Position numbers and translations under genes: made by a program
The notes under the pieces: model-generated
What the model saw: the letters and a program-made list of their open reading frames with translations, nothing else
Told to the model about the DNA's origin: nothing
The model's database searches: none
NCBI RefSeq assembly: GCF_029227915.1
Contig: NC_079876.1
Span: 8,620,001 to 8,684,000 of the forward strand
From: Hydractinia symbiolongicarpus
Lineage: Eukaryota; Cnidaria; Hydrozoa; Anthoathecata; Hydractiniidae
DNA length: 64,000 bases
Direction of reading: 5' to 3'
In this document: positions 47,401 to 62,970 of the stretch, piece by piece
Layout of the letters: the number at the start of each line of letters is the position of its first letter
How positions within the stretch are numbered: the stretch's first letter is position 1

Positions 47401-50400
47401 TAAATGAAGTTTAATCGCCGGCAAACGAAAACCTGCGATTTCCCGTAAATCCTGGACTCGGCCCGTATAGTTAAAAGTATACAAAGAAAGTACCCAGGGA
47501 GTAAACTCATTTCACAAACCATTTTTTAAATTATTATTGCACAGCTAAAGCCCATGAGACTTGTAGTTTTTAAAAATGTTTTCATTTTTGATGAGACGCT
47601 AAATAAAAGAAGTTTAATCGCCGACAAACGAAAACCCGCGATTTCCCGTAAATCCCGGACTCGGTCCGTATAGTTAAAAGTATACAAGGAAAGTACCCAG
47701 TGAGTAAACTCATTTCCCGAACGATTTTTTAAATTATTTTTTCACCACTAAAACGCATGAGACTTGTAGTTTTCCAAAATATTTTCATTTTTGATGAGAC
47801 GCTGAATAAAAGCAGTTTAATCGCCGGCAAACGAAAACTTGCGATTTCCCTAAATCCCGGACTCGGCCCGTATAGTCAAAAGTATACAAAGAAAGTACCC
47901 AGGGAGTAAACTCATTTCCAGAACGATTTTTTAAATTATTTTTTCACCACCAAAACGCATAAGACTTGTAGTTTTTAAAAGTGTTTTCATTTTTGATGAG
48001 ACGCTGAATAAAAGAAGTTTAATCGCCGGCAAACGAAAACCGCGATTTCTCGTAAATCCCGGGCTTGGCCCGTATAGTCAAAAGTATACAAAGAAAGTAC
48101 CCAGGGAGTAAACTCATTTCCCGAACGATTTTTTATATTATTTATTTACCACTAAACGCATGAGACTTGTAGTTTTCAAAAATATTTTCATATTTGATGG
48201 GACGCTGAATAAAAGAAGTTTAATCGCCGGCAAACGAAAATCCCCGATTTCCCGTAAATCCCGGACTCGGCCCGTATAGTCAAAAGTATACAAAGAAAGT
48301 ACCCAGGGAGTAAACTCATTTCCCAAACGATTATTTAAATTACTTTTTCACCACTAAAACGCATGAGACTTGTAGTTTTTAAATATTTTTTTATTTTTGA
48401 TGAGACGCTGAATAAATGAAGTTTAATCGCCGGCAAACGAAAACCTGCGATTTCCCGTAAATGCTGGACTCGGCCCGTATAGTTAAAAGTATACAAAGAA
48501 AGTACCCAGGGAGTAAACTCATTTCCCGAACGATTTTTTAAATAACTTTTTCACCACTAAAACGCATGAGACTTGTAGTTTTCAAAAATGTTTTCATTTT
48601 TGATGAGACACTGAATAAAAGAAGTTTAATCGCCGGCAAACAAAAACCTGCGATTTCCCGTAAATCCTGGACTCGGCCCGTATAGTCAAAAGTATACAAA
48701 GAAAGTACCCAGGGAGTAAACTCATTTCCCGAACGATTTTTTAAATTATTTTTTCACCACTAAGCCGCATGAGACTTGTAGTTTTCAAAAATGTTTTCAT
48801 TTTTGATGAGACGCTGAATAAAAGAAGTTTAATCGCCGGCAAATTAAAACCCGCGTTTTTCCGTAAATCCCGGGCTTGGCCCGTATAGTCAAAAGTATAC
48901 AAAGAAAATATCCAGGATGTAAACTCATTTCCCGAACAATTTTTAAATTACTTTTTCACCACTAAAAGGCATGAGACTTGTAGTTTTTAAAAATGTTTTC
49001 ATTTTTGATGAGACGCTGAATAAATGAAGTTTAATCGCCGGCAAACGAAAACCTGCGATTTCCCGTAAATCCTGGACTCGGCCCGTATAGTCAAAAGTAT
49101 ACAAAGAAAGTACCCAGGGAGTAAACTCATTTCCCGAACGATTTTTTATATTATTTATTTACCACTAAACGCATGAGACTTGTAGTTTTCAAAAATATTT
49201 TCATATTTGATGGGACGCTGAATAAAAGAAGTTTAATCGCCGGCAAACGAAAATCCCCGATTTCCCGTAAATCCCGGACTCGGCCCGTATAGTCAAAAGT
49301 ATACAAAGAAAGTACCCAGGGAGTAAACTCATTTCCCAAACGATTATTTAAATTACTTTTTCACCACTAAAACGCATGAGACTTGCAGTTTTTAAATATT
49401 TTTTTATTTTTGATGAGACGCTGAATAAATGAAGTTTAATCGCCGGCAAACGAAAACCTGCGATTTCCCGTAAATCCTGGACTCGGCCCGTATAGTCAAA
49501 AGTATACAAAGAAAGTACCCAGGGAGTAAACTCATTTCCCAAACGATTTTTTAAATTATTATTTCACCACTAAAGCCCATGAGACTTGTAGTTTTTAAAA
49601 ATGTTTTCATTTTTGATGAGACGCTGAATAAAAGAAGTTTAATCGCCGGCAAACGAAAACCCGCGATTTCCCGTAAATCACGGACTCGGTCCGTATAGTT
49701 AAAAGTATACAAGGAAAGTACCCAGGGAGTAAACTCATTTCCCGAACGATTTTTTATATTATTTTTTTACCACTAAACGCATGAGACTTGTAGTTTTCAA
49801 AAATATTTTCATATTTGATGGGACGCTGAATAAAAGAAGTTTAATCGCCGGCAAACGAAAACCTGCGATTTCCCGTAAATCCTGGACTCGGCCCGTATAG
49901 TCAAAAGTATACAAAGAAAGTACCCAGGGAGTAAACTCATTTCCCAAACGATTTTTTAAATTATTATTTCACCACTAAAGCCCATGAGACTTGTAGTTTT
50001 TAAAAATGTTTTCATTTTTGATGAGACGCTGAATAAAAGAAGTTTAATCGCCGGCAAACGAAAACCCGCGATTTCCCGTAAATCACGGACTCGGTCCGTA
50101 TAGTTAAAAGTATACAAGGAAAGTACCCAGGAAGTAAACTCATTTCCCAAACGATTTTTTAAATTATTTTTTCACCACTAAAGCCCATGAGACTTGTAGT
50201 TTTTAAAAATGTTTTCATTTTTGATGAGACGCTGAATAAAAGAAGTTTAATCGCCGGCAAACGAAAACCCGCGATTTCCCGTAAATCCCGGGCTTGGCCC
50301 GTATAGTCAAAAGTATACAAAGAAAGTACCCAGGGAGTAAACTCATTTCCCGAACGATTTTTTATATTATTTTTTTACCACTAAACGCATGAGACTTGTA

Positions 50401-51260
50401 GTTTTCAAAAATGTTTTCATTTTTGATGAGATGCTGAATAAAAGAAGTTTAATCGCCGGAAAACGAAAACCTGCGATTTCCCGTAAATCCTGGACTCGGC
50501 CCGTATAGTCAAAAGTATACAAAGAAAGTACCCAGGAAGTAAACTCATTTCCCAAACGATTTTTTAAATTATTATTTCACCACTAAAACGCATGAGACTT
50601 GTAGTTTTCAAGAATGTTTTCATTTTTGATGAGACGCTGAATAAAAGCAGTTTAATCGCCGGCAAACGAAAACCCGCGATTTTCTGTAAATCCCGGGCTT
50701 GGCACGTATAATCGAATGTATACAAAGAAAGTACCCTGTGAGTAAACTCATTTCCAGAACGATTTTTTAAATTATTTTTTCACCACTAAAACGCATAAGA
50801 CTTGTAGTTTTTAAAAATGTTTTCATTTTTGATGAGACGCTGAATAAAAGAAGTTTAATCGCCGGCAAACGAAAACCTGCGATTTCCCGTAAATCCTGGA
50901 CTCGGCCCGTATAGTCAAAAGTATACAAAGAAAGTACCCAGGAAGTAAACTCATTTCCCAAACGATTTTTTAAATTATTATTTCACCACTAAAACGCATG
51001 AGACTTGTAGTTTTCAAGAATGTTTTCATTTTTGATGAGACGCTGAATAAAAGCAGTTTAATCGCCGGCAAACGAAAACCCGCGATTTCCTGTAAATCCG
51101 GGCTTGGCACGTATAATCGAATGTATACAAAGAAAGTACCCTGTGAGTAAACTCATTTCCAGAACGATTTTTTAAATTATTTTTTCACCACTAAAACGCA
51201 TAAGACTTGTAGTTTTTAAAAATGTTTTCATTTTTGATGAGACGCTGAATAAAAGAAGTT

Positions 51261-54200
51261 TAATCGCCGGATTTCCCGTAAATCCCGGCTTGGCCCGTCT
51301 AGTCAAAAGTATACAAAGAAACTACCCAGGGTGTAAACTCATTTCCCGAACGATTTTTTAAATTATTTTTTCACCACTAAAACGGATGAGACTTGTAGTT
51401 TTCAAAAATGTTTTCATTTTTGATGAGACGCTGAATAAAAGCAGTTTAATCGCCGGCAAACGAAAACCTGCGATTTCCTTAAATCCCGGACTCGGCCCGT
51501 ATAGTCAAAAGTATACAAAGAAAGTACCCAGGGAGTAAACTCATTTTCAGAACGATTTTTTAAATTATTTTTTCACCACTAAAACGCATAAGACTTGTAG
51601 TTTTTAAAAAAGTTTTCATTTTTGATGAGACGCTGAATAAAAGAAGTTTAATCGCCGGCAAACAAAAACTTGCGATTTCTCGTAAATCCTGGACTCGGCC
51701 CGTATAGTCAAAAGTATACAATGAAAGTACCCAGGGAGTAAACTCATTTCCCAAACAATTTTTTAAATTATTATTGCACAGCTAAAGCCCATGAGACTTG
51801 TAGTTTTTAAAAATGTTTTCATTTTTGATGAGACGCTGAATAAAAGAAGTTTAATCGCCGACAAACGAAAACCTGCAATTTCCCGTAAATCCCGGACTCG
51901 GTCCGTATAGTTAAAAGTATACAATGAAAGTACCCAGGGAGTAAACTCATTTCCCAAACAATTTTTTAAATTATTATTGCACAGCTAAAGCCCATGAGAC
52001 TTGTAGTTTTTAAAAATGTTTTCATTTTTGATGAGACGCTGAATAAAAGAAGTTTAATCGCCGACAAACGAAAACCTGCGATTTCCCGTAAATCCCGGAC
52101 TCGGTCCATATAGTTAAAAGTATACAAGGAAAGTACCCAGTGAGTAAACTCATTTCCCGAACGATTTTTTAAATTATTTTTTCACCACTAAAACGCATGA
52201 GACTTGTAGTTTTCCAAAATATTTTCATTTTTGATGAGACGCTGAATAAAAGCAGTTTAATCGCCGGCAAACGAAAACCTGCGATTTCCCTAAATCCCGG
52301 ACTCGGCCCGTATAGTCAAAAGTATACAAAGAAAGTACCCAGGGAGTAAACTCATTTCCAGAACGATTTTTTAAATTATTTTTTCACCACTAAAACGCAT
52401 AAGACTTGTAGTTTTTAAAAATGTTTTCATTTTTGATGAGACGCTGAATAAAAGAAGTTTAATCGCCGGCAAACGAAAACCGCGATTTCTCGTAAATCCC
52501 GGGCTTGGCCCGTATAGTCAAAAGTATACAAAGAAAGTACCCAGGGAGTAAACTCATTTCCCGAACGATTTTTTATATTATTTTTTTACCACTAAACGCA
52601 TAAGACTTGTAGTTTTTAAAAATGTTTTCATTTTTGATGAGACGCTGAATAAAAGCAGTTTAATCGCCGGCAAACGAAAACCTGCGATTTCCCGAAATCC
52701 CGGACTCGGCCCGTATAGTCAAAAGTATACAAAGAAAGTACCCAGGGAGTAAACTCATTTCCAGAACGATTTTTTAAATTATTTTTTCACCACTAAAACG
52801 CATAAGACTTGTAGTTTTTAAAAATGTTTTCATTTTTGATGAGACGCTGAATAAAAGAAGTTTAATCGCCGGCAAACGAAAACCGCGATTTCTCGTAAAT
52901 CCCGGGCTTGGCCCGTATAGTCAAAAGTATACAAAGAAAGTACCCAGGGAGTAAACTCATTTCCCGAACGATTTTTTATATTATTTATTTACCACTAAAC
53001 GCATGAGACTTGTAGTTTTCAAAAATATTTTCATATTTGATGAGACGCTGAATAAAAGAAGTTTAATCGCCGGCAAACAAAAACTTGCGATTTCCCGTAA
53101 ATCCTGGACTCGGCCCGTATAGTCAAAAGTATACAATGAAAGTACCCAGGGAGTAAACTCATTTCCCAAACAATTTTTTAAATTATTATTGCACAGCTAA
53201 AGCCCATGAGACTTGTAGTTTTTAAAAATGTTTTCATTTTTGATGAGACGCTGAATAAAAGAAGTTTAATCGCCGACAAACGAAAACCTGCGATTTCCCG
53301 TAAATCCCGGACTCGGTCCTTATAGTTAAAAGTATACAATGAAAGTACCCAGGGAGTAAACTCATTTCCCAAACAATTTTTTAAATTATTATTGCACAGC
53401 TAAAACGCATGAGACTTGTAGTTTTCAAGAATGTTTTCATTTTTGATGAGACGCTGAATAAAAGCAGTTTAATCGCCGGCAAACGAAAACCCGCGATTTC
53501 CTGTAAATCCGGGCTTGGCACGTATAATCGAATGTATACAAAGAAAGTACCCTGTGAGTAAACTCATTTCCAGAACGATTTTTTAAATTATTTTTTCACC
53601 ACTAAAACGCATAAGACTTGTAGTTTTTAAAAATGTTTTCATTTTTGATGAGACGCTGAATAAAAGAAGTTTAATCGCCGGATTTCCCGTAAATCCCGGC
53701 TTGGCCCGTCTAGTCAAAAGTATACAAAGAAACTACCCAGGGTGTAAACTCATTTCCCGAACGATTTTTTAAATTATTTTTTCACCACTAAAACGGATGA
53801 GACTTGTAGTTTTCAAAAATGTTTTCATTTTTGATGAGACGCTGAATAAAAGCAGTTTAATCGCCGGCAAACGAAAACCTGCGATTTCCTTAAATCCCGG
53901 ACTCGGCCCGTATAGTCAAAAGTATACAAAGAAAGTACCCAGGGAGTAAACTCATTTTCAGAACGATTTTTTAAATTATTTTTTCACCACTAAAACGCAT
54001 AAGACTTGTAGTTTTTAAAAAAGTTTTCATTTTTGATGAGACGCTGAATAAAAGAAGTTTAATCGCCGGCAAACAAAAACTTGCGATTTCCCGTAAATCC
54101 TGGACTCGGCCCGTATAGTCAAAAGTATACAATGAAAGTACCCAGGGAGTAAACTCATTTCCCAAACAATTTTTTAAATTATTATTGCACAGCTAAAGCC

Positions 54201-57200
54201 CATGAGACTTGTAGTTTTTAAAAATGTTTTCATTTTTGATGAGACGCTGAATAAAAGAAGTTTAATCGCCGACAAACGAAAACCTGCGATTTCCCGTAAA
54301 TCCCGGACTCGGTCCGTATAGTTAAAAGTATACAATGAAAGTACCCAGGGAGTAAACTCATTTCCCAAACAATTTTTTAAAATATTATTGCACAGCTAAA
54401 GCCCATGAGACTTGTAGTTTTTAAAAATGTTTTCATTTTTGATGAGACGCTGAATAAAAGAAGTTTAATCGCCGACAAACGAAAACCTGCGATTTCCCGT
54501 AAATCCCGGACTCGGTCCGTATAGTTAAAAGTATACAAGGAAAGTACCCAGTGAGTAAACTCATTTCCCGAACGATTTTTTAAATTATTTTTTCACCACT
54601 AAAACGCATGAGACTTGTAGTTTTCCAAAATATTTTCATTTTTAATGAGACGCTGAATAAAAGCAGTTTAATCGCCGGCAAACGAAAACCTGCGATTTCC
54701 CTAAATCCCGGACTCGGCCCGTATAGTGAAAAGTATACAAAGAAAGTACCCAGGGAGTAAACTCATTTCCAGAACGATTTTTTAAATTATTTTTTCACCA
54801 CTAAAACGCATAAGACTTGTAGTTTTTAAAAATGTTTTCATTTTTGATGAGACGCTGAATAAAAGAAGTTTAATCGCCGGCAAACGAAAACCGCGATTTC
54901 TCGTAAATCCCGGGCTTGGCCCGTATAGTCAAAAGTATACAAAGAAAGTACCCAGGGAGTAAACTCATTTCCCGAACGATTTTTTAAATTATTATTGCAC
55001 AGCTAAAGCCCATGAGACTTGTAGTTTTTAAAAATGTTTTAATTTTTGATGAGACGCTGAATAAAAGAAGTTTAATCGCCGACAAACGAAAACCTGCGAT
55101 TTCCCGTAAATCCCAGACTCGGTCCTTATAGTTAAAAGTATACAATGAAAGTACCCAGGGAGTAAACTCATTTCCCAAACAATTTTTTAAATTATTATTG
55201 CACAGCTAAAACGCATGAGACTTGTAGTTTTCAAGAATGTTTTCATTTTTGATGAGACGCTGAATAAAAGCAGTTTAATCGCCGGCAAACGAAAACCCGC
55301 GATTTCCTGTAAATCCGGGCTTGGCACGTATAATCGAATGTATACAAAGAAAGTACCCTGTGAGTAAACTCATTTCCAGAACGATTTTTTAAATTATTTT
55401 TTCACCACTAAAACGCATAAGACTTGTAGTTTTTAAAAATGTTTTCATTTTTGATGAGACGCTGAATAAAAGAAGTTTAATCGCCGGATTTCCCGTAAAT
55501 CCCGGCTTGGCCCGTCTAGTCGAAAGTATACAAAGAAACTACCCAGGGTGTAAACTCATTTCCCGAACGATTTTTTAAATTATTTTTTCACCACTAAAAC
55601 GGATGAGACTTGTAGTTTTCAAAAATGTTTTCATTTTTGATGAGACGCTGAATAAAAGCAGTTTAATCGCCGGCAAACGAAAACCTGCGATTTCCTTAAA
55701 TCCCGGACTCGGCCCGTATAGTCAAAAGTATACAAAGAAAGTACCCAGGGAGTAAACTCATTTTCAGAACGATTTTTTAAATTATTTTTTCACCACTAAA
55801 ACGCATAAGACTTGTAGTTTTTAAAAAAGATTTCATTTTTGATGAGACGCTGAATAAAAGAAGTTTAATCGCCGGCAAACAAAAACTTGCGATTTCCCGT
55901 AAATCCTGGACTCGGCCCGTATAGTCAAAAGTATACAATGAAAGTACCCAGGGAGTAAACTCATTTCCCAAACAATTTTTTAAATTATTATTGCACAGCT
56001 AAAGCCCATGAGACTTGTAGTTTTTAAAAATGTTTTCATTTTTGATGAGACGCTGAATAAAAGAAGTTTAATCGCCGACAAACGAAAACCTGCGATTTCC
56101 CGTAAATCCCGGACTCGGTCCGTATAGTTAAAAGTATACAATGAAAGTACCCAGGGAGTAAACTCATTTCCCAAACAATTTTTTAAAATATTATTGCACA
56201 GCTAAAGCCCATGAGACTTGTAGTTTTTAAACATGTTTTCACTTTTGATGAGACGCTGAATAAAAGAAGTTTAATCGCCGACAAACGAAAACCTGCGATT
56301 TCCCGTAAATCCCGGACTCGGTCCGTATAGTTAAAAGTATACAAGGAAAGTACCCAGTGAGTAAACTCATTTCCCGAACGATTTTTTAAATTATTTTTTC
56401 ACCACTAAAACGCATGAGACTTGTAGTTTTCCAAAATATTTTCATTTTTGATGAGACGCTGAATAAAAGAAGTTTAATCGCCGGCAAACGAAAACCTGCG
56501 ATTTCCCTAAATCCCGGACTCGGCCCGTATAGTGAAAAGTATACAAAGAAAGTACCCAGGGAGTAAACTCATTTCCAGAACGATTTTTTAAATTATTTTT
56601 TCACCACTAAAACGCATAAGACTTGTAGTTTTTAAAAATGTTTTCATTTTTGATGAGACGCTGAATAAAAGAAGTTTAATCGCCGGCAAACGAAAACCGC
56701 GATTTCTCGTAAATCCCGGGCTTGGCCCGTATAGTCAAAAGTATACAAAGAAAGTACCCAGGGAGTAAACTCATTTCCCGAACGATTTTTTATATTATTT
56801 TTTTACCACTAAACGCATAAGACTTGTAGTTTTTAAAAATGTTTTCATTTTTGATGAGACGCTGAATAAAAGCAGTTTAATCGCCGGCAAACGAAAACCT
56901 GCGATTTCCCTAAATCCCGGACTCGGCCCGTATAGTCAAAAGTATACAAAGAAAGTACCCAGGGAGTAAACTCATTTCCAGAACGATTTTTTAAATTATT
57001 TTTTCACCACTAAAACGCATAAGACTTGTAGTTTTTAAAAATGTTTTCATTTTTGATGAGACGCTGAATAAAAGAAGTTTAATCGCCGGCAAACGAAAAC
57101 CGCGATTTCTCGTAAATCCCGGGCTTGGCCCGTATAGTCAAAAGTATACAAAGAAAGTACCCAGGGAGTAAACTCATTTCCCGAACGATTTTTTATATTA

Positions 57201-60200
57201 TTTATTTACCACTAAGCGCATGAGACTTGTAGTTTTCAAAAATATTTTCATATTTGATGAGACGCTGAATAAAAGAAGTTTAATCGCCGGCAAACAAAAA
57301 CTTGCGATTTCCTGTAAATCCTGGACTTGGCCCGTATAGTCAAAAGTATACAATGAAAGTACCCAGGGAGTAAACTCATTTCCCAAACAATTTTTTAAAT
57401 TATTATTGCACAGCTAAAGCCCATGAGACTTGTAGTTTTTAAAAATGTTTTCATTTTTGATGAGACGCTGAATAAAAGAAGTTTAATCGCCGACAAACGA
57501 AAACCTGCGATTTCCCGTAAATCCCGGACTCGGTCCGTATAGTTAAAAGTATACAATGAAAGTACCCAGGGAGTAAACTCATTTCCCAAACAATTTTTTA
57601 AATTATTATTGCACAGCTAAAGCCCATGAGACTTGTAGTTTTTAAAAATGTTTTCATTTTTGATGAGACGCTGAATAAAAGAAGTTTAATCGCCGACAAA
57701 CGAAAACCTGCGATTTCCCGTAAATCCCGGACTCGGTCCGTATAGTTAAAAGTATACAAGGAAAGTACCCAGTGAGTAAACTCATTTCACGAACGATTTT
57801 TTAAATTATTTTTTCACCACTAAAACGCATGAGACTTGTAGTTTTCCAAAATATTTTCATTTTTGATGAGACGCTGAATAAAAGCAGTTTAATCGCCGGC
57901 AAACGAAAACCTGCGATTTCCCTAAATCCCGGACTCGGCCCGTATAGTCAAAAGTATACAAAGAAAGTACCCAGGGAGTAAACTCATTTCCAGAACGATT
58001 TTTTAAATTATTTTTTCACCACTAAAACGCATAAGACTTGTAGTTTTTAAAAATGTTTTCATTTTTGATGAGACGCTGAATAAAAGAAGTTTAATCGCCG
58101 GCAAACGAAAACCGCGATTTCTCGTAAATCCCGGGCTTGGCCCGTATAGTCAAAAGTATACAAAGAAAGTACCCAGGGAGTAAACTCATTTCCCGAACGA
58201 TTTTTTATATTATTTTTTTACCACTAAACGCATAAGACTTGTAGTTTTTAAAAATGTTTTCATTTTTGATGAGACGCTGAATAAAAGCAGTTTAATCGCC
58301 GGCAAACGAAAACCTGCGATTTCCCTAAATCCCGGACTCGGCCCGTATAGTCAAAAGTATACAAAGAAAGTACCCAGGGAGTAAACTCATTTCCAGAACG
58401 ATTTTTTAAATTATTTTTTCACCACTAAAACGCATAAGACTTGTAGTTTTTAAAAATGTTTTCATTTTTGATGAGACGCTGAATAAAAGAAGTTTAATCG
58501 CCGGCAAACGAAAACCGCGATTTCTCGTAAATCCCGGGCTTGGCCCGTATAGTCAAAAGTTTACAAAGAAAGTACCCAGGGAGTAAACTCATTTCCCGAA
58601 CGATTTTTTATATTATTTATTTACCACTAAACGCATGAGACTTGTAGTTTTCAAAAATATTTTCATATTTGATGGGACGCTGAATAAAAGAAGTTTAATC
58701 GCCGGCAAACAAAAATCCCCGATTTCCCGTAAATCCCGGACTCGGCCCGTATAGTCAAAAGTATACAAAGAAAGTACCCAGGGAGTAAACTCATTTCCCA
58801 AACGATTATTTAAATTACTTTTTCACCACTAAAACGCATGAGACTTGTAGTTTTTAAATATTTTTTTATTTTTGATGAGACGCTGAATAAATGAAGTTTA
58901 ATCGCCGGCAAACGAAAACCTGCGATTTCCCGTAAATCCTGGACTCGGCCCGTATAGTTAAAAGTATACAAAGAAAGTACCCAGGGAGTAAACTCATTTC
59001 ACAAACAATTTTTTAAATTATTATTGCACAGCTAAAGCCCATGAGACTTGTAGTTTTTAAAAATGTTTTCATTTTTGATGAGACGCTGAATAAAAGAAGT
59101 TTAATCGCCGACAAACGAAAACCCGCGATTTCCCGTAAATCCCGGACTCGGTCCGTATAGTTAAAAGTATACAAGGAAAGTACCCAGTGAGTAAACTCAT
59201 TTCCCGAACGATTTTTTAAATTATTTTTTCACCACTAAAACGCATGAGACTTGTAGTTTTCCAAAATATTTTCATTTTTGATGAGACGCTGAATAAAAGC
59301 AGTTTAATCGCCGGCAAACGAAAACCTGCGATTTCCCTAAAACCCGGACTCGGCCCGTATAGTCAAAAGTATACAAAGAAAGTACCCAGGGAGTAAACTC
59401 ATTTCCAGAACGATTTTTTAAATTATTTTTTCACCACTAAAACGCATAAGACTTGTAGTTTTTAAAAATGTTTTCATTTTTGATGAGACGCTGAATAAAA
59501 GAAGTTTAATCGCCGGCAAACGAAAACCGCGATTTCTCGTAAATCCCGGACTTGGCCCGTATAGTCAAAAGTATACAAAGAAAGTACCCAGGGAGTAAAC
59601 TCATTTCCCGAACGATTTTTTATATTATTTATTTACCACTAAACGCATGAGACTTGTAGTTTTCAAAAATATTTTCATATTTGATGGGACGCTGAATAAA
59701 AGAAGTTTAATCGCCGGCAAACGAAAATCCCCGATTTCCCGTAAATCCCGGACTCGGCACGTATAGTCAAAAGTATACAAAGAAAGTACCCAGGGAGTAA
59801 ACTCATTTCCCAAACGATTATTTAAATTACTTTTTCACCACTAAAACGCATGAGACTTGTAGTTTTTAAATATTTTTTATTTTTGATGAGACGCTGAATA
59901 AATGAAGTTTAATCGCCGGCAAACGAAAACCTGCGATTTCCCGTAAATCCTGGACTCGGCCCGTATAGTTAAAAGTATACAAAGAAAGTACCCAGGGAGT
60001 AAACTCATTTCCCGAACGATTTTTTAAATAACTTTTTCACCACTAAAACGCATGAGACTTGTAGTTTTCAAAAATGTTTTCATTTTTGATGAGACACTGA
60101 ATAAAAGAAGTTTAATCGCCGGCAAACAAAAACCTGCGATTTCCCGTAAATCCTGGACTCGGCCCGTATAGTCAAAAGTATACAAAGAAAGTACCCAGGG

Positions 60201-62970
60201 AGTAAACTCATTTCCCGAACGATTTTTTAAATTATTTTTTCACCAATAAGCCGCATGAGACTTGTAGTTTTCAAAAATGTTTTCATTTTTGATGAGACGC
60301 TGAATAAAAGAAGTTTAATCGCCGGCAAATTAAAACCCGCGTTTTTTCGTAAATCCCGGGCTTGGCCCGTATAGTCAAAAGTATACAAAGAAAATATCCA
60401 GGATGTAAACTCATTTCCCGAACGATTTTTTAAATTACTTTTTCACCACTAAAAGGCATGAGACTTGTAGTTTTTAAAAATGTTTTCATTTTTGATGAGA
60501 CGCTGAATAAATGAAGTTTAATCGCCGGCAAACGAAAACCTGCGATTTCCCGTAAATCCTGGACTCGGCCCGTATAGTCAAAAGTATACAAAGAAAGTAC
60601 CCAGGGAGTAAACTCATTTCCCGAACGATTTTTTATATTATTTATTTACCACTAAACGCATGAGACTTGTAGTTTTCAAAAATATTTTCATATTTGATGG
60701 GACGCTGAATAAAAGAAGTTTAATCGCCGGCAAACGAAAATCCCCGATTTCCCGTAAATCCCGGACTCGGCCCGTATAGTCAAAAGTATACAAAGAAAGT
60801 ACCCAGGGAGTAAACTCATTTCCCAAACGATTATTTAAATTACTTTTTCACCACTAAAACGCATGAGACTTGTAGTTTTTAAATATTTTTTTATTTTTGA
60901 TGAGACGCTGAATAAATGAAGTTTAATCGCCGGCAAACGAAAACCTGCGATTTCCCGTAAATCCTGGACTCGGCCCGTATAGTCAAAAGTATACAAAGAA
61001 AGTACCCAGGGAGTAAACTCATTTCCCGAACGATTTTTTAAATTACTTTTTCACCACTAAAACGCATGAGACTTGTAGTTTTTAAAAATGTTTTCATTTT
61101 TGATGAGACGCGAAATAAATGAAGTTTAATCGCCGGCAAACGAAAACCTGCGATTTCCCGTAAATCCTGGACTCGGCCCGTATAGTCAAAAGTATACAAA
61201 GAAAGTACCCAGGGAGTAAACTCATTTCCCGAACGATTTTTTATATTATTTTTTTACCACTAAACGCATGAGACTTGTAGTTTTCAAAAATATTTTCATA
61301 TTTGATGGGACGCTGAATAAAAGAAGTTTAATCGCCGGCAAACGAAAACCTGCGATTTCCCGTAAATCCTGGACTCGGCCCGTATAGTCAAAAGTATACA
61401 AAGAAAGTACCCAGGGAGTAAACTCATTTCCCAAACGATTTTTTAAATTATTATTTCACCACTAAAGCCCATGAGACTTGTAGTTTTTAAAAATGTTTTC
61501 ATTTTTGATGAGACGCTGAATAAAAGAAGTTTAATCGCCGGCAAACGAAAACCCGCGATTTCCCGTAAATCCCGGACTCGGTCCGTATAGTTAAAAGTAT
61601 ACAAGGAAAGTACCCAGGAAGTAAACTCATTTCCCAAACGATTTTTTAAATTATTTTTTCACCACTAAAACGCATGAGACTTGTAGTTCTCAAAAATATT
61701 TTCATTTTTGATGAGACGCTGAATAAATGAAGTTTAATCGCCGGCAAACGAAAACCTGCGATTTCCCGTAAATCCTGGACTCGGCCCGTATAGTCAAAAG
61801 TATACAAAGAAAGTACCCAGGGAGTAAACTCATTTCCCGAACGATTTTTTATATTATTTTTTTACCACTAACCGCATGAGACTTGTAGTTTTCAAAAATA
61901 TTTTCATATTTGATGGGACGCTGAATAAAAGAAGTTTAATCGCCGGCAAACGAAAACCTGCGATTTCCCGTAAATCCTGGACTCGGCCCGTATAGTCAAA
62001 AGTATACAAAGAAAGTACCCAGGGAGTAAACTCATTTCCCAAACGATTTTTTAAATTATTATTTCACCACTAAAGCCCATGAGACTTGTAGTTTTTAAAA
62101 ATGTTTTCATTTTTGATGAGACGCTGAATAAAAGAAGTTTAATCGTCGGCAAACGAAAACCCGCGATTTCCCGTAAATCCCGGACTCGGTCCGTATAGTT
62201 AAAAGTATACAAGGAAAGTACCCAGGAAGTAAACTCATTTCCCAAACGATTTTTTAAATTATTTTTTCACCACTAAAACGCATGAGACTTGTAGTTCTCA
62301 AAAATATTTTCATTTTTGATGAGACGCTGAATAAAAGCAGTTTAATCGCCGGCAAACGAAAACCTGCGATTTCCCTAAATCCCGGACTCGGCCCGTATAG
62401 TCAAAAGTATACAAAGAAAGTACCCAGGGAGTAAACTCATTTCCAGAACGATTTTTTAAATTATTTTTTCACCACTAAAACGCATAAGACTTGTAGTTTT
62501 TAAAAATGTTTTCATTTTTGATGAGACGCTGAATAAAAGAAGTTTAATCGCCGGCAAACGAAAACCCGCGATTTTCTGTAAATCCCGGGCTTGGCACGTA
62601 TAATCGAATGTATACAAAGAAAGTACCCTGTGAGTAAACTCATTTCCAGAACGATTTTTTAAATTATTTTTTCACCACTAAAACGCATAAGACTTGTAGT
62701 TTTTAAAAATGTTTTCATTTTTGATGAGACGCTGAATAAAAGAAGTTTAATCGCCGGCAAACGAAAACCCGCGATTTCCTGTAAATCCCGGGCTTGGCAC
62801 GTATAATCGAATGTATACAAAGAAAGTACCCTGTGAGTAAACTCATTTCCAGAACGATTTTTTAAATTATTTTTTCACCACTAAAACGCATAAGACTTGT
62901 AGTTTTTAAAAATGTTTTCCTTTTTGATGAGACGCTGAATAAAAGAAGTTTAATCGCCGGATTTCCCGTA
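51261..62970 (-). repeat. Higher-order copies marked by a shortened monomer
   Basis: At 51,271, 53,682, 55,488 and 62,961 the monomer reads AATCGCCGGATTTCCCGT, lacking about 17 bp that normally lie between CGCCGG and ATTTCCC. Each is followed by the same neighbours (CCCGTCTAGTC, ACTACCCAGGGTGTAAAC, AAACGGATGAG, then CATTTTCAGAACG). The spacings 2,411, 1,806 and 7,473 bp are whole numbers of monomers after correcting for the deletion, so one deletion was copied by amplification. Confidence 0.8.
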
